Below the pieces are notes generated by a model, which saw nothing but the letters and a program-made list of their open reading frames with translations, searched no databases and was not told the DNA's origin. Source: Pseudomonas frederiksbergensis (lineage in GTDB: Bacteria; Pseudomonadota; Gammaproteobacteria; Pseudomonadales; Pseudomonadaceae). From it: 64,000 nt of DNA. The first letter of the stretch is position 1, and every line of letters starts with the position of its first letter. Made by a program: the position numbers and the translations under genes. The stretch lies in assembly GCF_001874645.1 (NCBI RefSeq), contig NZ_CP017886.1, forward strand, positions 3,286,001 to 3,350,000. Direction: 5' to 3'. This document shows, one piece after another, positions 47,119 through 56,462 of the stretch.

Positions 47119-48018
47119 CTAATTACTGGAGAGTCTGTCCCCGCGCGCAAACTTCCACGTACGGATGATTTCCAGTCGGTCGATATCCGACAGATCGCCG
47201 GTAAACGGTGCAAACGGTGCGGCCAGGCGGACGATGCGCTGCGCCGCCTGATCCAGCAGCGGTTGGCCGGAGGATTCCAGCACCAGCACCTCATACAGCG
47301 AACCGTCGCGATTGATCGAGACCATCAGCCGCAAGTTGCCGTAGATCTGCTTGCGCCGGGCTTCTTCCGGGTAATTCAGGTTGCCGATACGCTCGACCTT
47401 CTTACGCCAGTCGTCCTTATACCAGGCGCCCTTGTCGCGCATGGTCGAGGCGGCGCTCAGGCGGTGGATGCGCGGGCGCTTGGCATACAGCTGTTGTTCG
47501 TTGGCAAGTTCCGCTTCCAGGCTGGCGATGTCGCTGGACAGCTGTGAGCTGTCGAATGTCGGAGTCGCGGCCTTGGGCGTCGGCTCGGCTTTGACCTCTT
47601 GTTTCCTGGTCGCGGCTTTCTTTGGCGCGGGTGCGACGGTGGTCACGGCGGCTTTCGGCGCAACGTCCTCTACCTGAGGTTTGACCGAAGGAGGGGGCGA
47701 GACTTTTTGAACCTTGTTGTCCTGGAAGGGCGCGACCTCGGTGGTCTTGGGGATCGCTTTTTTATCCAGGGTGCCGCTGCCTTGCTGGTTTTCCTGAGCG
47801 AGGAAGTCGGCTTTTGCAGGCTTTTTTTCGCTTTTGAAGGTGGCGAGGGTGATTTCCAGGGTTCTGCTGATCTGCTTGGGTTCGACAAAGGTGAACCCGA
47901 CGCCCAACAGCAAGGCCAGGTGAATCAGTGCCGCGAGAAACAGGGTAAAGCCGAGGCGATCGGCCGGGCGCACGCCACGGTGGGCGAGTTCGGGAGGCAG
48001 ATCGGACGGAAGTGTCAT
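47119..48018 (-). CDS. TonB-family energy transducer
   Basis: A 299-residue protein with one N-terminal transmembrane helix ('LGFTLFLAALIHLALLLGVGF', about residues 21–41), a Pro/Lys/Ala-rich periplasmic linker and a C-terminal TonB domain (about residues 210–295; 'YPEEARRKQIYGNLRLMVSINRDGSL'). Its position before gshB and next to the pil-chp cluster matches the TonB3 (PA0406-type) protein, which in P. aeruginosa affects twitching motility rather than iron uptake. I infer orthology from position; iron siderophore energisation remains possible. Confidence 0.88.
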   Translation of the reverse strand: MTLPSDLPPELAHRGVRPADRLGFTLFLAALIHLALLLGVGFTFVEPKQISRTLEITLATFKSEKKPAKADFLAQENQQGSGTLDKKAIPKTTEVAPFQDNKVQKVSPPPSVKPQVEDVAPKAAVTTVAPAPKKAATRKQEVKAEPTPKAATPTFDSSQLSSDIASLEAELANEQQLYAKRPRIHRLSAASTMRDKGAWYKDDWRKKVERIGNLNYPEEARRKQIYGNLRLMVSINRDGSLYEVLVLESSGQPLLDQAAQRIVRLAAPFAPFTGDLSDIDRLEIIRTWKFARGDRLSSN

Positions 48019-48095
48019 GACAAGAAAACCAACATCGCGTTTTTCACAGGCCGCGCATGATAACGCAATGTTGGTACTTGCTTGTTTGTTCTATA

Positions 48096-49049
48096 TCACC
48101 TGGCTTTAAGCTTCTGATCGATGGCAGCCATCAGCATTTCGCCGATGTTCGTGCCAAAAGCGTTGTCGATCTCGCGGATGCAGGTCGGGCTGGTGACATT
48201 GATTTCGGTCAGGTGTTCACCGATCACGTCGAGGCCGACGAACAGCAAGCCCTTTTCACGCAGGGTCGGGCCGACCTGTGCGGCGATCCAGCGGTCCTTG
48301 TCGGTCAGCGGGCGCGCTTCGCCACGGCCGCCGGCCGCCAGGTTGCCACGGGTTTCGCCCGCGGCCGGAATCCGCGCCAGGCAGTAATCCACCGGCTCGC
48401 CGTCGATCATCAGGATGCGCTTGTCGCCGTCCTTGATCGCCGGCAGGTAACCCTGGGCCATGATTTGCTGTTTGCCGTGCAGCGTCAGGGTTTCGAGGAT
48501 GACCGAGAGGTTCGGATGGCCTTTGGTGTGGCGGAAGATCGACGCGCCGCCCATGCCGTCCAGCGGTTTGAGTATCACGTCGCCGTGGTGGTCGGCGAAT
48601 TCACGCAGTACGTCCGGGCGACGGCTGACGATGGTCGGCGGCGTGCACTGCGGAAACAGCGTGGCGAACAGTTTTTCATTGCAGTCGCGCAGGCTCTGCG
48701 GCTTGTTGACCACCAGCACGCCCGCGCGCTCGGCTTGCTCCAGCAGGTAGGTGGAGTAGACGAATTCCATGTCGAACGGTGGATCCTTGCGCATCAGGAT
48801 CACGTCCAGATCGCTCAGCAGTGCGTCGGTTTCGGCTTCCAGCTCAAACCATTTTTCCGGGTTGGCGAAGACTTTCAAAGGACGCATGCGCGCCCGGGCT
48901 TCACCTTCGGCCTGGTACAGATCGCGCTGTTCCATATAGAACAACGTCCAGCCGCGTGCCTGGGCCGCCAGCAGCATGGCCAGCGAGCTATCCTTTTTAT
49001 AGGAAATGCTGGCAATAGGGTCCATGACAATCCCGACGCGAATGCTCAT
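48096..49049 (-). CDS. gshB: Glutathione synthetase
   Basis: A 317-residue ATP-grasp enzyme that joins γ-glutamylcysteine and glycine. N-terminal 'RVGIVMDPIASISYKKDS', 'LMRKDPPFDMEFVY', 'VLKPLDGMGGASIFR' (ATP lid) and 'EINVTSPTCIREID' (metal and substrate) are all in place. Divergent from pilG with about 240 bp between. Confidence 0.97.
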   Translation of the reverse strand: MSIRVGIVMDPIASISYKKDSSLAMLLAAQARGWTLFYMEQRDLYQAEGEARARMRPLKVFANPEKWFELEAETDALLSDLDVILMRKDPPFDMEFVYSTYLLEQAERAGVLVVNKPQSLRDCNEKLFATLFPQCTPPTIVSRRPDVLREFADHHGDVILKPLDGMGGASIFRHTKGHPNLSVILETLTLHGKQQIMAQGYLPAIKDGDKRILMIDGEPVDYCLARIPAAGETRGNLAAGGRGEARPLTDKDRWIAAQVGPTLREKGLLFVGLDVIGEHLTEINVTSPTCIREIDNAFGTNIGEMLMAAIDQKLKAR

Positions 49050-49289
49050 TGGGGTTTCCTCGAAATTTGGATGGCCCCTTTCCAGGGGTAAAAAATGGCG
49101 TGAAAAAGTGGCGTCAGAGTGGCGCTGAGTGTGTTCCCGGTCAAGGAAAAACCACCTCGAAGGTTGCTCGATAGATTGGATTTGGAGACTGTGCTAAAAA
49201 GGCTGTTGGCCCTTGAGTATCAAGGGTTTCGAGCCCTCGGTAACCCGCGAACGGACAAAATGATTCGCAAAGGCGACGGTAGAGCAGAT

Positions 49290-49694
49290 ATGGAACAGCA
49301 ATCCAGCGCCTTGAAGGTCATGGTGATCGACGACTCGAAAACGATTCGCCGCACTGCCGAAACGCTGTTGAAGAACGTGGGCTGTGAGGTGATCACCGCC
49401 ATCGATGGTTTCGATGCCCTGGCCAAGATTGCCGACAATCACCCCGGCATCATCTTTGTCGACATCATGATGCCGCGTCTGGATGGTTATCAGACCTGCG
49501 CGTTAATCAAGAACAACAGTGCGTTCAAGTCCACGCCAGTGATTATGCTGTCGTCCAAGGACGGGTTGTTCGACAAGGCCAAGGGGCGCATCGTCGGCTC
49601 TGACCAGTTTTTGACCAAACCTTTCAGCAAGGAAGAACTGCTGAACGCGATCCAGGCCCATGTACCGGGCTTTGCCGTTGTTTCGCCGCAGTAG
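49290..49694 (+). CDS. pilG: Pil-Chp response regulator PilG
   Basis: A 134-residue single-domain CheY-like regulator. The acidic pair is D14-D15, the phosphoacceptor Asp58 in 'FVDIMMPRLDGYQ', the switch Ser/Thr in 'IMLSSKDG' and the Lys in 'FLTKPF'. ATG at 49290 gives the PilG N-terminus 'MEQQSSALKVMVIDDSKTIR'; the frame extends upstream to an ATG at 49119, which I reject. In P. aeruginosa PilG promotes pilus extension and cAMP synthesis. First gene of pilG–pilH–pilI–pilJ–chpA–chpC. Confidence 0.95.
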   Translation: MEQQSSALKVMVIDDSKTIRRTAETLLKNVGCEVITAIDGFDALAKIADNHPGIIFVDIMMPRLDGYQTCALIKNNSAFKSTPVIMLSSKDGLFDKAKGRIVGSDQFLTKPFSKEELLNAIQAHVPGFAVVSPQ

Positions 49695-49751
49695 GACACG
49701 CACAGTGACGCTCGGCCAACGGGCCCGGCGTCTATAAGAATGGGGAAGACC

Positions 49752-50117
49752 ATGGCACGTATTCTGATCGTCGATGATTCGCCGACCGAAATGTACAAAC
49801 TGACCGGCATGCTGGAAAAGCACGGTCACGAAGTGTTGAAAGCCGAAAACGGCGCAGACGGCGTGGCACTGGCCCGTCAGGAAAAACCCGACGCGGTGCT
49901 GATGGATATCGTCATGCCCGGCCTCAATGGTTTCCAGGCTACCCGCCAACTGACCAAAGACCCGGAAACCGGGCACATCCCGGTGATCATCATCACCACC
50001 AAGGATCAGGAAACCGACAAGGTCTGGGGCACCCGCCAAGGCGCCAGGGACTACCTCACCAAGCCGGTCGACGAAGAGACCCTGATCAAGACCCTGAACA
50101 ACGTGCTGGCGGGTTGA
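49752..50117 (+). CDS. pilH: Pil-Chp response regulator PilH
   Basis: A 121-residue CheY-like regulator with D8-D9, phosphoacceptor Asp52 ('LMDIVMPGLNGF'), 'IIITTKDQETD' and 'YLTKPV'. I use ATG at 49752 (GGGGAAG upstream) rather than an in-frame ATG four codons earlier. It acts with PilG as phosphate sink and retraction-side regulator. It ends 10 bases before pilI. Confidence 0.95.
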   Translation: MARILIVDDSPTEMYKLTGMLEKHGHEVLKAENGADGVALARQEKPDAVLMDIVMPGLNGFQATRQLTKDPETGHIPVIIITTKDQETDKVWGTRQGARDYLTKPVDEETLIKTLNNVLAG

Positions 50118-50127
50118 CGGCCGACCC

Positions 50128-50667
50128 ATGGCCGAGTCTCTGACTGCCTTCGAACTGTTGCTGCAGATCGATCAGCGCTGCCGTCTGCTGGCGGCGGATC
50201 TGCCTTCGCAGCAAACCCGCAACCACGGCTGGAGCGGAATCGGCTTTCGCCTTGGCGAGCGCTGGTACGTGGCGCCGATGGGCGAGGTCAGCGAGGTGTT
50301 GCACGAGCCGCGTTTGACTCAGCTGCCGGGGGTCAAGCCGTGGGTCAGGGGCGTGGCCAACCTGCGCGGGCGACTGTTGCCGGTCATGGATCTGTGCGGT
50401 TTCCTCGGGGTTGAGTTGTCTGCGCTGCGCAAACAGCGGCGCGTATTGGTCGTTGAGTATAAAGAGGTGTTTGTCGGGTTGATGGTCGATGAGGTGCTGG
50501 GCATGCAGCACTTTGATCAGGCCAGTTTCGAGCCGGCGTCACTGGACGCGCAGGACGGCCCGGCGGGTGCTTTCATAAAGGGACAGTTCGAGCGCGAGCA
50601 ACGCTGGCAGGTCTTCAGCCCGTTTGCCTTGGCGCAGTCACCACGGTTCATGGATGTGGCGGTGTAA
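50128..50667 (+). CDS. pilI: CheW-like coupling protein PilI
   Basis: A 179-residue CheW-domain protein that links the PilJ receptor to the ChpA kinase. 'GIGFRLGERWYVAPMGEVSEVL', 'VKPWVRGVANLRGRLLPVMDLCGFLG' and 'VDEVLGMQHF' are the CheW blocks. A long REP-like element separates it from pilJ. Confidence 0.95.
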   Translation: MAESLTAFELLLQIDQRCRLLAADLPSQQTRNHGWSGIGFRLGERWYVAPMGEVSEVLHEPRLTQLPGVKPWVRGVANLRGRLLPVMDLCGFLGVELSALRKQRRVLVVEYKEVFVGLMVDEVLGMQHFDQASFEPASLDAQDGPAGAFIKGQFEREQRWQVFSPFALAQSPRFMDVAV

Positions 50668-50695
50668 ACACGACGGACTGGTTGGCACTACCCCT

Positions 50696-50826
50696 GTAGC
50701 AGCTGCCGAAGGCTGCGTTCGAGTGCGCAGCACTCGCAAAACCAGGCACCGTAGTCTGTCAGGTTGATAGGGTCGGCAGGGTTTACGACCGCTTCGCGGC
50801 CGGACGCAGGCTTCGCCAGCTGCTAC
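50696..50826. repeat. Long REP-like element between pilI and pilJ
   Basis: Left end GTAGCAGCTGCCGAAGGCTG and right end CAGGCTTCGCCAGCTGCTAC are imperfect inverted repeats (132 bp class). The interior matches the elements at 2063–2221 and 46972–47101. It lies inside an operon and ends only 28 bases before the pilJ start codon, close to its ribosome site. Confidence 0.8.
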
Positions 50827-50853
50827 GGATCGCGATCTTTTAGGCGAGGATCG

Positions 50854-52914
50854 ATGATAAAAGCTAATACAGGCAAGGCTACGGAAGGGTCGCGCAGTCG
50901 CTCGCAGATCATTGTGCTGTTCATCGCGCTGATCGTGTTCATCGTGTTGCTGTTCGCCAACTTCGCTTACCTCAATACCCAGGCCTCCTACGACAAGCAG
51001 TACATTGGTCACGCCGGAGAGCTGCGCGTACTGTCCCAGCGTATCGCCAAAAACGCCACTGAAGCGGCGGCCGGCAAAGCGGCGGCGTTCAAGCTGTTGA
51101 GTGATTCGCGCAACGACTTCGCCCAACGTTGGGGTTACTTGAAGAAAGGTGACCCGACCACCGGTCTGCCGCCAGCACCCCATGCGGTACGCCCGGAAAT
51201 GCAAGCGGTGCAACTGGACTGGGAGCGTTTGTTGAAAAACACCGACGCGATTCTTTCCAGTGAACAGACGGTGCTGTCGCTGCATCAGGTCGCCGCGACC
51301 CTGGCCGAGACCGTGCCGCAGTTGCAGGTCGAGTACGAAAAAGTCGTCGAAATCCTGCTTCAGCGCGGCGCGCCTGCTACTCAGGTCGCCATGGCTCAGC
51401 GCCAGTCGTTGCTGGCCGAGCGGATCCTCGGCGCGGTCAACACAGTGCTCGCCGGCGACGAAAATGCCCAACAGGCTGCCGATGCCTTTGGCCGTGATGC
51501 AGCGCGCTTTGGCCAGGTGCTCAACGGCATGCTCCAGGGCAATCCGTCCCTGAAGATCAGCCAGGTCGAAGACCAGGACGCGCGTGCCCGTCTGACCGAG
51601 ATTGCCGAGCTGTTCGAATTCGTTTCGGGCTCGGTCGACGAGATTCTCGAAACCTCGCCTGAACTGTTCAAGGTCCGCGAGTCGGCGGGCAACATCTTCA
51701 ACTTGTCGCAGACCTTGCTCGATGAAGCTTCGCACTTGGCCAACGGTTTCGAAAACATGGTGGGCGGGCGTTCGACCGATACCATCGGCGGTTACGTGCT
51801 GGGCTTGCTGGCCCTGACTTCAATCATCCTGATTGGCCTGGTGATGGTCCGTGAAACCAATCGCCAGTTGCGGGAAACTGCCGAGAAGAACGAACGTAAC
51901 CAGAATGCGATCATGCGGTTGCTCGACGAGATCGAAGACCTCGCCGATGGCGACTTGACGGTCACGGCATCGGTGACCGAAGACTTCACCGGGACCATCG
52001 CCGACTCGATCAATTACTCGGTCGATCAACTGCGCGATCTGGTCGCGACCATCAACCTGACCGCCGGCCAGGTCGCTGCCGCGGTGCAGGAAACCCAGGC
52101 GACCGCGATGCACCTGGCCCAGGCCTCGGAGCATCAGGCGCAGCAGATTTCCGAAGCCTCGACGGCGATCAACGAAATGGCCCAGTCCATCGATCAGGTC
52201 TCGGCCAATGCTGCCGAGTCGTCCGCAGTTGCCGAGCGCTCGGTGGAAATCGCCAACAAGGGCAACGAGGTGGTGCACAACACCATTCACGGCATGGACA
52301 ACATCCGCGAGCAGATCCAGGACACGGCCAAGCGGATCAAGCGTCTGGGCGAGTCGTCCCAGGAAATTGGCGACATCGTCAGCCTGATCGACGACATTGC
52401 CGACCAGACCAATATTCTCGCGCTGAACGCCGCGATCCAGGCCTCCATGGCCGGTGACGCCGGGCGCGGTTTTGCCGTGGTTGCCGATGAAGTCCAGCGG
52501 CTGGCGGAGCGTTCGTCGGCGGCCACCCGGCAAATTGAAACCCTGGTGCGGGCGATCCAGACTGACACCAATGAAGCGGTGATTTCCATGGAGCAGACCA
52601 CCACCGAAGTGGTGCGCGGCGCGCGACTGGCGCAGGATGCGGGAGTGGCCCTGGAAGAAATCGAAGGTGTGTCGAAAACGCTCGCAGCGTTGATCCAGAG
52701 TATTTCCAACGCAGCGCAGCAACAGACGTCTTCGGCGGGGCAGATATCCTTGACGATGAACGTGATCCAGCAGATCACCACGCAGACCTCGTCCGGCTCC
52801 ACGGCCACCGCCGAGAGCATCGGAAACCTGGCGAAGATGGCCAGCCAGCTGCGACGTTCGGTGTCTGGTTTCACCCTGCCGGCCGTGCCTGAACGCAGCG
52901 CCGACAAGGCTTGA
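50854..52914 (+). CDS. pilJ: Methyl-accepting chemotaxis protein PilJ
   Basis: A 686-residue receptor of the Pil-Chp system. TM1 is about residues 19–40 ('[22 protein letters not shown]'), a PilJ-type periplasmic domain covers about 45–305, TM2 is '[18 protein letters not shown]' (about 315–335), then HAMP and a signalling coiled coil with hairpin tip '[20 protein letters not shown]'. I chose ATG at 50854 behind GGCGAGGA; an open extension upstream is REP-derived. The stop overlaps a TTG that could prime the chpA frame. Confidence 0.95.
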   Translation: MIKANTGKATEGSRSRSQIIVLFIALIVFIVLLFANFAYLNTQASYDKQYIGHAGELRVLSQRIAKNATEAAAGKAAAFKLLSDSRNDFAQRWGYLKKGDPTTGLPPAPHAVRPEMQAVQLDWERLLKNTDAILSSEQTVLSLHQVAATLAETVPQLQVEYEKVVEILLQRGAPATQVAMAQRQSLLAERILGAVNTVLAGDENAQQAADAFGRDAARFGQVLNGMLQGNPSLKISQVEDQDARARLTEIAELFEFVSGSVDEILETSPELFKVRESAGNIFNLSQTLLDEASHLANGFENMVGGRSTDTIGGYVLGLLALTSIILIGLVMVRETNRQLRETAEKNERNQNAIMRLLDEIEDLADGDLTVTASVTEDFTGTIADSINYSVDQLRDLVATINLTAGQVAAAVQETQATAMHLAQASEHQAQQISEASTAINEMAQSIDQVSANAAESSAVAERSVEIANKGNEVVHNTIHGMDNIREQIQDTAKRIKRLGESSQEIGDIVSLIDDIADQTNILALNAAIQASMAGDAGRGFAVVADEVQRLAERSSAATRQIETLVRAIQTDTNEAVISMEQTTTEVVRGARLAQDAGVALEEIEGVSKTLAALIQSISNAAQQQTSSAGQISLTMNVIQQITTQTSSGSTATAESIGNLAKMASQLRRSVSGFTLPAVPERSADKA

Positions 52915-52952
52915 GCGATGCCAGCTGGAAAAGCATTTTGATGGGAGTGGTT

Positions 52953-55900
52953 ATGGGTGATCGGCACGACTATGTGGCCCTCGAATGGGTCAAGGGCGAA
53001 ATTGCCGAAACGTTGAAGCAGGCGTTTATTGCCCTTGAAAGCATGGCCCTCGACAACCGGGTCGAAGAGCCGCTGACGGCGCACGCGATCGCGGAGTGCC
53101 TGGCCGGGATTCATCAGGTTCACGGCAGTTTGCAGATGGTCGAATTCTACGGCGCGGCGTTGCTCGCCGAAGAGATGGAGCAGCTCGCGACGGCGTTGCA
53201 GCAAAACCGCGTCAGCCACCGCGATGAAGCCATTCGCCTGCTGCAACAAGCCCTCGGCCAACTGCCGATTTACCTCGATCGCGTGCACAGCGCCCGCCGT
53301 GACTTGCCGTTGGTGGTCTTGCCGCTGATCAACGACCTGCGCAGCGCCCGTGGCGAAAGCCTGTTGTCGGAAACCAGTCTGTTCAGCCCACAGTGGCAGG
53401 TGCTGCCCGCGTTGGACGAAGACACCTTGACGATGCTTGAGCCCGCCGAGCTGCCGAATGTGCTGCGCAAATTGCGGCAAATGTTGCAGATGGGGTTGGT
53501 AGGGTTGCTTCGCGAACAGGACGACACAACCCATCTCGGCTATCTGGCCAAGGTCTTTGCACACCTCGAAGCGCTGTGCGACGGCGCGCCATTGGGGCCG
53601 TTGTGGCAAGTTGCTTCGGCGCTGGTCGAAGGCATGCTCAGTGGCAGTATCGCCAACAGTCCGGCGCTGCGTAGCCTGTTCAAGGACGCTGACAAGGAGC
53701 TCAGGCGCCTGCTTGAACACGGCATGTCGCAAATCAATCAGCCGGCACCGCCTGAGCTGCTCAAAAGCCTGCTGTTCTACATTGCCAAGGCACACCATCC
53801 CACTGCGCAGATGCAAGCCATGAAAGAGCGTTATGCGCTGGACGACGCGTTGCCCGACAGTGCAATGGTCGATGAAGAGCGCGCCCGTCTGGCCGGCCCG
53901 GATCGCGACGCGATGCGTTCGGTGCTGGCCGCGCTCTGCGAAGAACTGGTGCGGGTCAAGGAGCGCCTCGACCTGTTCGTGCGCAGCGACCGTCAACATG
54001 TCTCGGACCTCGACAGCCTGCTGGCGCCGCTGCGGCAAATCGCCGACACCCTGGCGGTGCTCGGCTTCGGTCAACCGCGCAAGGTGATCATCGATCAATT
54101 GGCGGTGGTCCTGAGCCTTGCCCAAGGCCAACGCGAGCCGAACGACGCGATCCTGATGGATGTCGCCGGTGCCCTGCTTTACGTCGAGGCGACACTGGCT
54201 GGAATGGTCGGCACCGTTGAGGAAAACCGCGAAGAGAGCCGGTTGCCGACCACCGACCTGACGCAGATCCACCAGATTGTCATCAAGGAAGCGCGAATCT
54301 GCCTGCAACAGGCCAAGGACATGATCGTCGACTACATCGACAGCGATTGGGATCGTCAAGCCTTGCAGCCGCTTCCGGCGGTGCTGACCCAGGTGCGTGG
54401 CGCGTTGGCGATGATTCCGTTGAGCCGTGCAGCGAGCTTGCTGGAGGCCTGCAACGGTTTCATTCGCGAGCATCTGCTGATGGACCAGACACGTCCCGAT
54501 TGGCCGCAACTCGACACGTTGGCCGACGCCATTACCAGCATCGAGTATTACCTGGAGCGTTTGAGCGAAGACCCCGAGGCGCCCGGCGAAAAGATCCTCG
54601 ATGTGGCCGAGCAAAGCCTGGCAGCACTGGGTTACTTCCCCGGCGATGTGTCTGTACCGGTGCTCGAAGGCGTGCTGAGCCCAGGCTTGGCATTCGTGAT
54701 GCAGGATTTGCCGGCGCTGGACAACCCGCAGATCGCCCCGTCGCTGGCAGAGGTGTTGGCCAGCCCGACCTGCGCCGTCAACCCGCCCGCGCTGATCACG
54801 CCGGGCAGTCTGCTGCCGCCACCGGCCGATGAAGAACCGGTGGATGATGAGTTGCGAGAAGTCTTTCTCGAGGAGACCGAAGAAGTCCTTGAAATCCTCC
54901 GTGAATACTTGCCGCGCTGGGCGGCCAGCCCCGACAGCGCCTCTGTCCTGAGCGAGTTGCGCCGCGCTTTCCACACCTTGAAAGGCAGCGGACGAATGGT
55001 TCGCGCACTGGTGCTGGGCGAGCTGGCATGGGCGCTGGAGAATCTGCTCAACCGGGTGCTGGAGCGCAGTGTTGAACCGGGTCAAAAGGTTCATCAACTG
55101 CTGGATGATGTGCTGCAACTGCTCCCTGAACTGATCGCCGAGTTCGCCGGCAACACCCAACGTCAGCGCGAAGATGTCGACCGCCTGGCCGCTCGCGCCC
55201 ATGCGCTGGCAAAGGGCGATGAAACCTTGCCGGACGCGGCGCAGCAGGCTATCGCGGCACTCGATCCACAGTTGCTGGAAATCTTCCGCAACGAAGCTGA
55301 AACCCACCTCGGCAGCCTCAACCGTTTTCTCGATCAGGCCGCTGAACACCTGCCGTTACAGGCCAGCGATGAATTGCAGCGCGCACTGCATACCCTCAAG
55401 GGCAGTGCTTCGATGGCGGGTGTGTTGCCGATTGCCGAACTGGCGGCGCCGCTCGACCACCTGGCCCGCGAGTACAAGGCGCACCAGATTGCGCTGGACC
55501 TGGACGAAGTCGAACTGCTGCTCGAAGCCGGCGACCTGTTGCGTCGTGGCTTGAAGCAACTGAACAGTGATCCGCTGACCCCCATCAGCGGCGCCGAAGA
55601 CTTGATCGAACGCACTCAGGCGCTGCTTGCCGAGCGCCTGGACGCCATCCTCAATACGCCGAACACGGGACTGCGGATCAAGCGTGATCCGCAATTGATC
55701 AACAACTTCCTCGAGCAGGGCATGGACATTCTGCTGGACGCCGAAAGCCTGTTGCGGCGCTGGCAGCAGCACCCCGGCGAGCGCCAGGAGCTCAGTGCGC
55801 TGCTGGATGAACTGACGACCCTGGGGGAAAACGCGCACCTGGCCGACTTGCACCCGGTGGATGAGTTGTGTGAAGCCTTGCTCGACCTCTATGGTGCGGT

Positions 55901-56462
55901 GGAGGAAAGCAGTCTGGCGGTCAACGAACGGTTCTTCCACGAAGCACAATGTGCTCACGAAGCGCTGATCAACATGCTCGACGAACTGGCTGCCGGCCAG
56001 GAAGTCGGCTCGCAGCCAGCGCGGGTGCGCGCTCTGCGTGACCTGCTCAACGAAGGCCTTGATCCGTCGGCCATGGGCCTGATTCGCAGTGATGGCAGTC
56101 GCACCCTAAGCATCACCGAACTGGGCAGCGCCACTACCGAGTTGGCGCAGACACAGGCGCAGGCGTTGACGATTGACGATGAAATCGTTTCGATCTTTCT
56201 CGAAGAAGCGGTGGATATCCTCGAAAGCGCCGGACAGGCCTTGCAGCGTTGGCTCAATGACCCAGAGAACGCCGCGCCGCTGCCGTCGTTGCAGCGCGAC
56301 TTGCATACCCTCAAGGGGGGGCGCGGATGGCCGAGGTTGGACCGGTCGGCGATCTGGGCCACGAACTTGAAAGTCTTTATGAAGGTCTGGTCGACCGGCG
56401 CTTCAGTCATTCGCAAGCGCTTGGGATATTGCTGCAACAAAGCCACGACCGCCTCGCGGTAA
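52953..56462 (+). CDS. chpA: ChpA N-terminal part (Hpt domains), truncated by frameshift
   Basis: 1169 codons beginning 'MGDRHDYVALEWVKGEIAET', the standard ChpA N-terminus, with GGGAG five bases before the ATG at 52953. In-frame alternatives at 52911 (TTG) and 52941 are less fitting. It holds two full Hpt domains ('FHTLKGSGRMVRALVLGE', 'LHTLKGSASMAGVLPIAE') and the start of a third ('LHTLKGG'). After 56321 the frame is wrong for 47 codons ('RGWPRLDRSAIW…') and stops at 56462. As read, this protein would lack kinase, CheW and receiver domains. Confidence 0.8.
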   Translation: MGDRHDYVALEWVKGEIAETLKQAFIALESMALDNRVEEPLTAHAIAECLAGIHQVHGSLQMVEFYGAALLAEEMEQLATALQQNRVSHRDEAIRLLQQALGQLPIYLDRVHSARRDLPLVVLPLINDLRSARGESLLSETSLFSPQWQVLPALDEDTLTMLEPAELPNVLRKLRQMLQMGLVGLLREQDDTTHLGYLAKVFAHLEALCDGAPLGPLWQVASALVEGMLSGSIANSPALRSLFKDADKELRRLLEHGMSQINQPAPPELLKSLLFYIAKAHHPTAQMQAMKERYALDDALPDSAMVDEERARLAGPDRDAMRSVLAALCEELVRVKERLDLFVRSDRQHVSDLDSLLAPLRQIADTLAVLGFGQPRKVIIDQLAVVLSLAQGQREPNDAILMDVAGALLYVEATLAGMVGTVEENREESRLPTTDLTQIHQIVIKEARICLQQAKDMIVDYIDSDWDRQALQPLPAVLTQVRGALAMIPLSRAASLLEACNGFIREHLLMDQTRPDWPQLDTLADAITSIEYYLERLSEDPEAPGEKILDVAEQSLAALGYFPGDVSVPVLEGVLSPGLAFVMQDLPALDNPQIAPSLAEVLASPTCAVNPPALITPGSLLPPPADEEPVDDELREVFLEETEEVLEILREYLPRWAASPDSASVLSELRRAFHTLKGSGRMVRALVLGELAWALENLLNRVLERSVEPGQKVHQLLDDVLQLLPELIAEFAGNTQRQREDVDRLAARAHALAKGDETLPDAAQQAIAALDPQLLEIFRNEAETHLGSLNRFLDQAAEHLPLQASDELQRALHTLKGSASMAGVLPIAELAAPLDHLAREYKAHQIALDLDEVELLLEAGDLLRRGLKQLNSDPLTPISGAEDLIERTQALLAERLDAILNTPNTGLRIKRDPQLINNFLEQGMDILLDAESLLRRWQQHPGERQELSALLDELTTLGENAHLADLHPVDELCEALLDLYGAVEESSLAVNERFFHEAQCAHEALINMLDELAAGQEVGSQPARVRALRDLLNEGLDPSAMGLIRSDGSRTLSITELGSATTELAQTQAQALTIDDEIVSIFLEEAVDILESAGQALQRWLNDPENAAPLPSLQRDLHTLKGGRGWPRLDRSAIWATNLKVFMKVWSTGASVIRKRLGYCCNKATTASR

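Noticed and set aside
52287..55349. A 1020-codon open frame on the minus strand across pilJ and chpA
   Set aside because: It is antisense to two clearly coding genes with strong domain motifs and arises from high-GC codon bias. It has no recognisable domain and no ribosome site.
56315..56321. Programmed ribosomal frameshift in chpA
   Set aside because: There is no slippery heptamer of known type with a downstream stimulator that I can see, and ChpA is normally read in one frame. Mutation, phase variation or sequencing error are simpler explanations.
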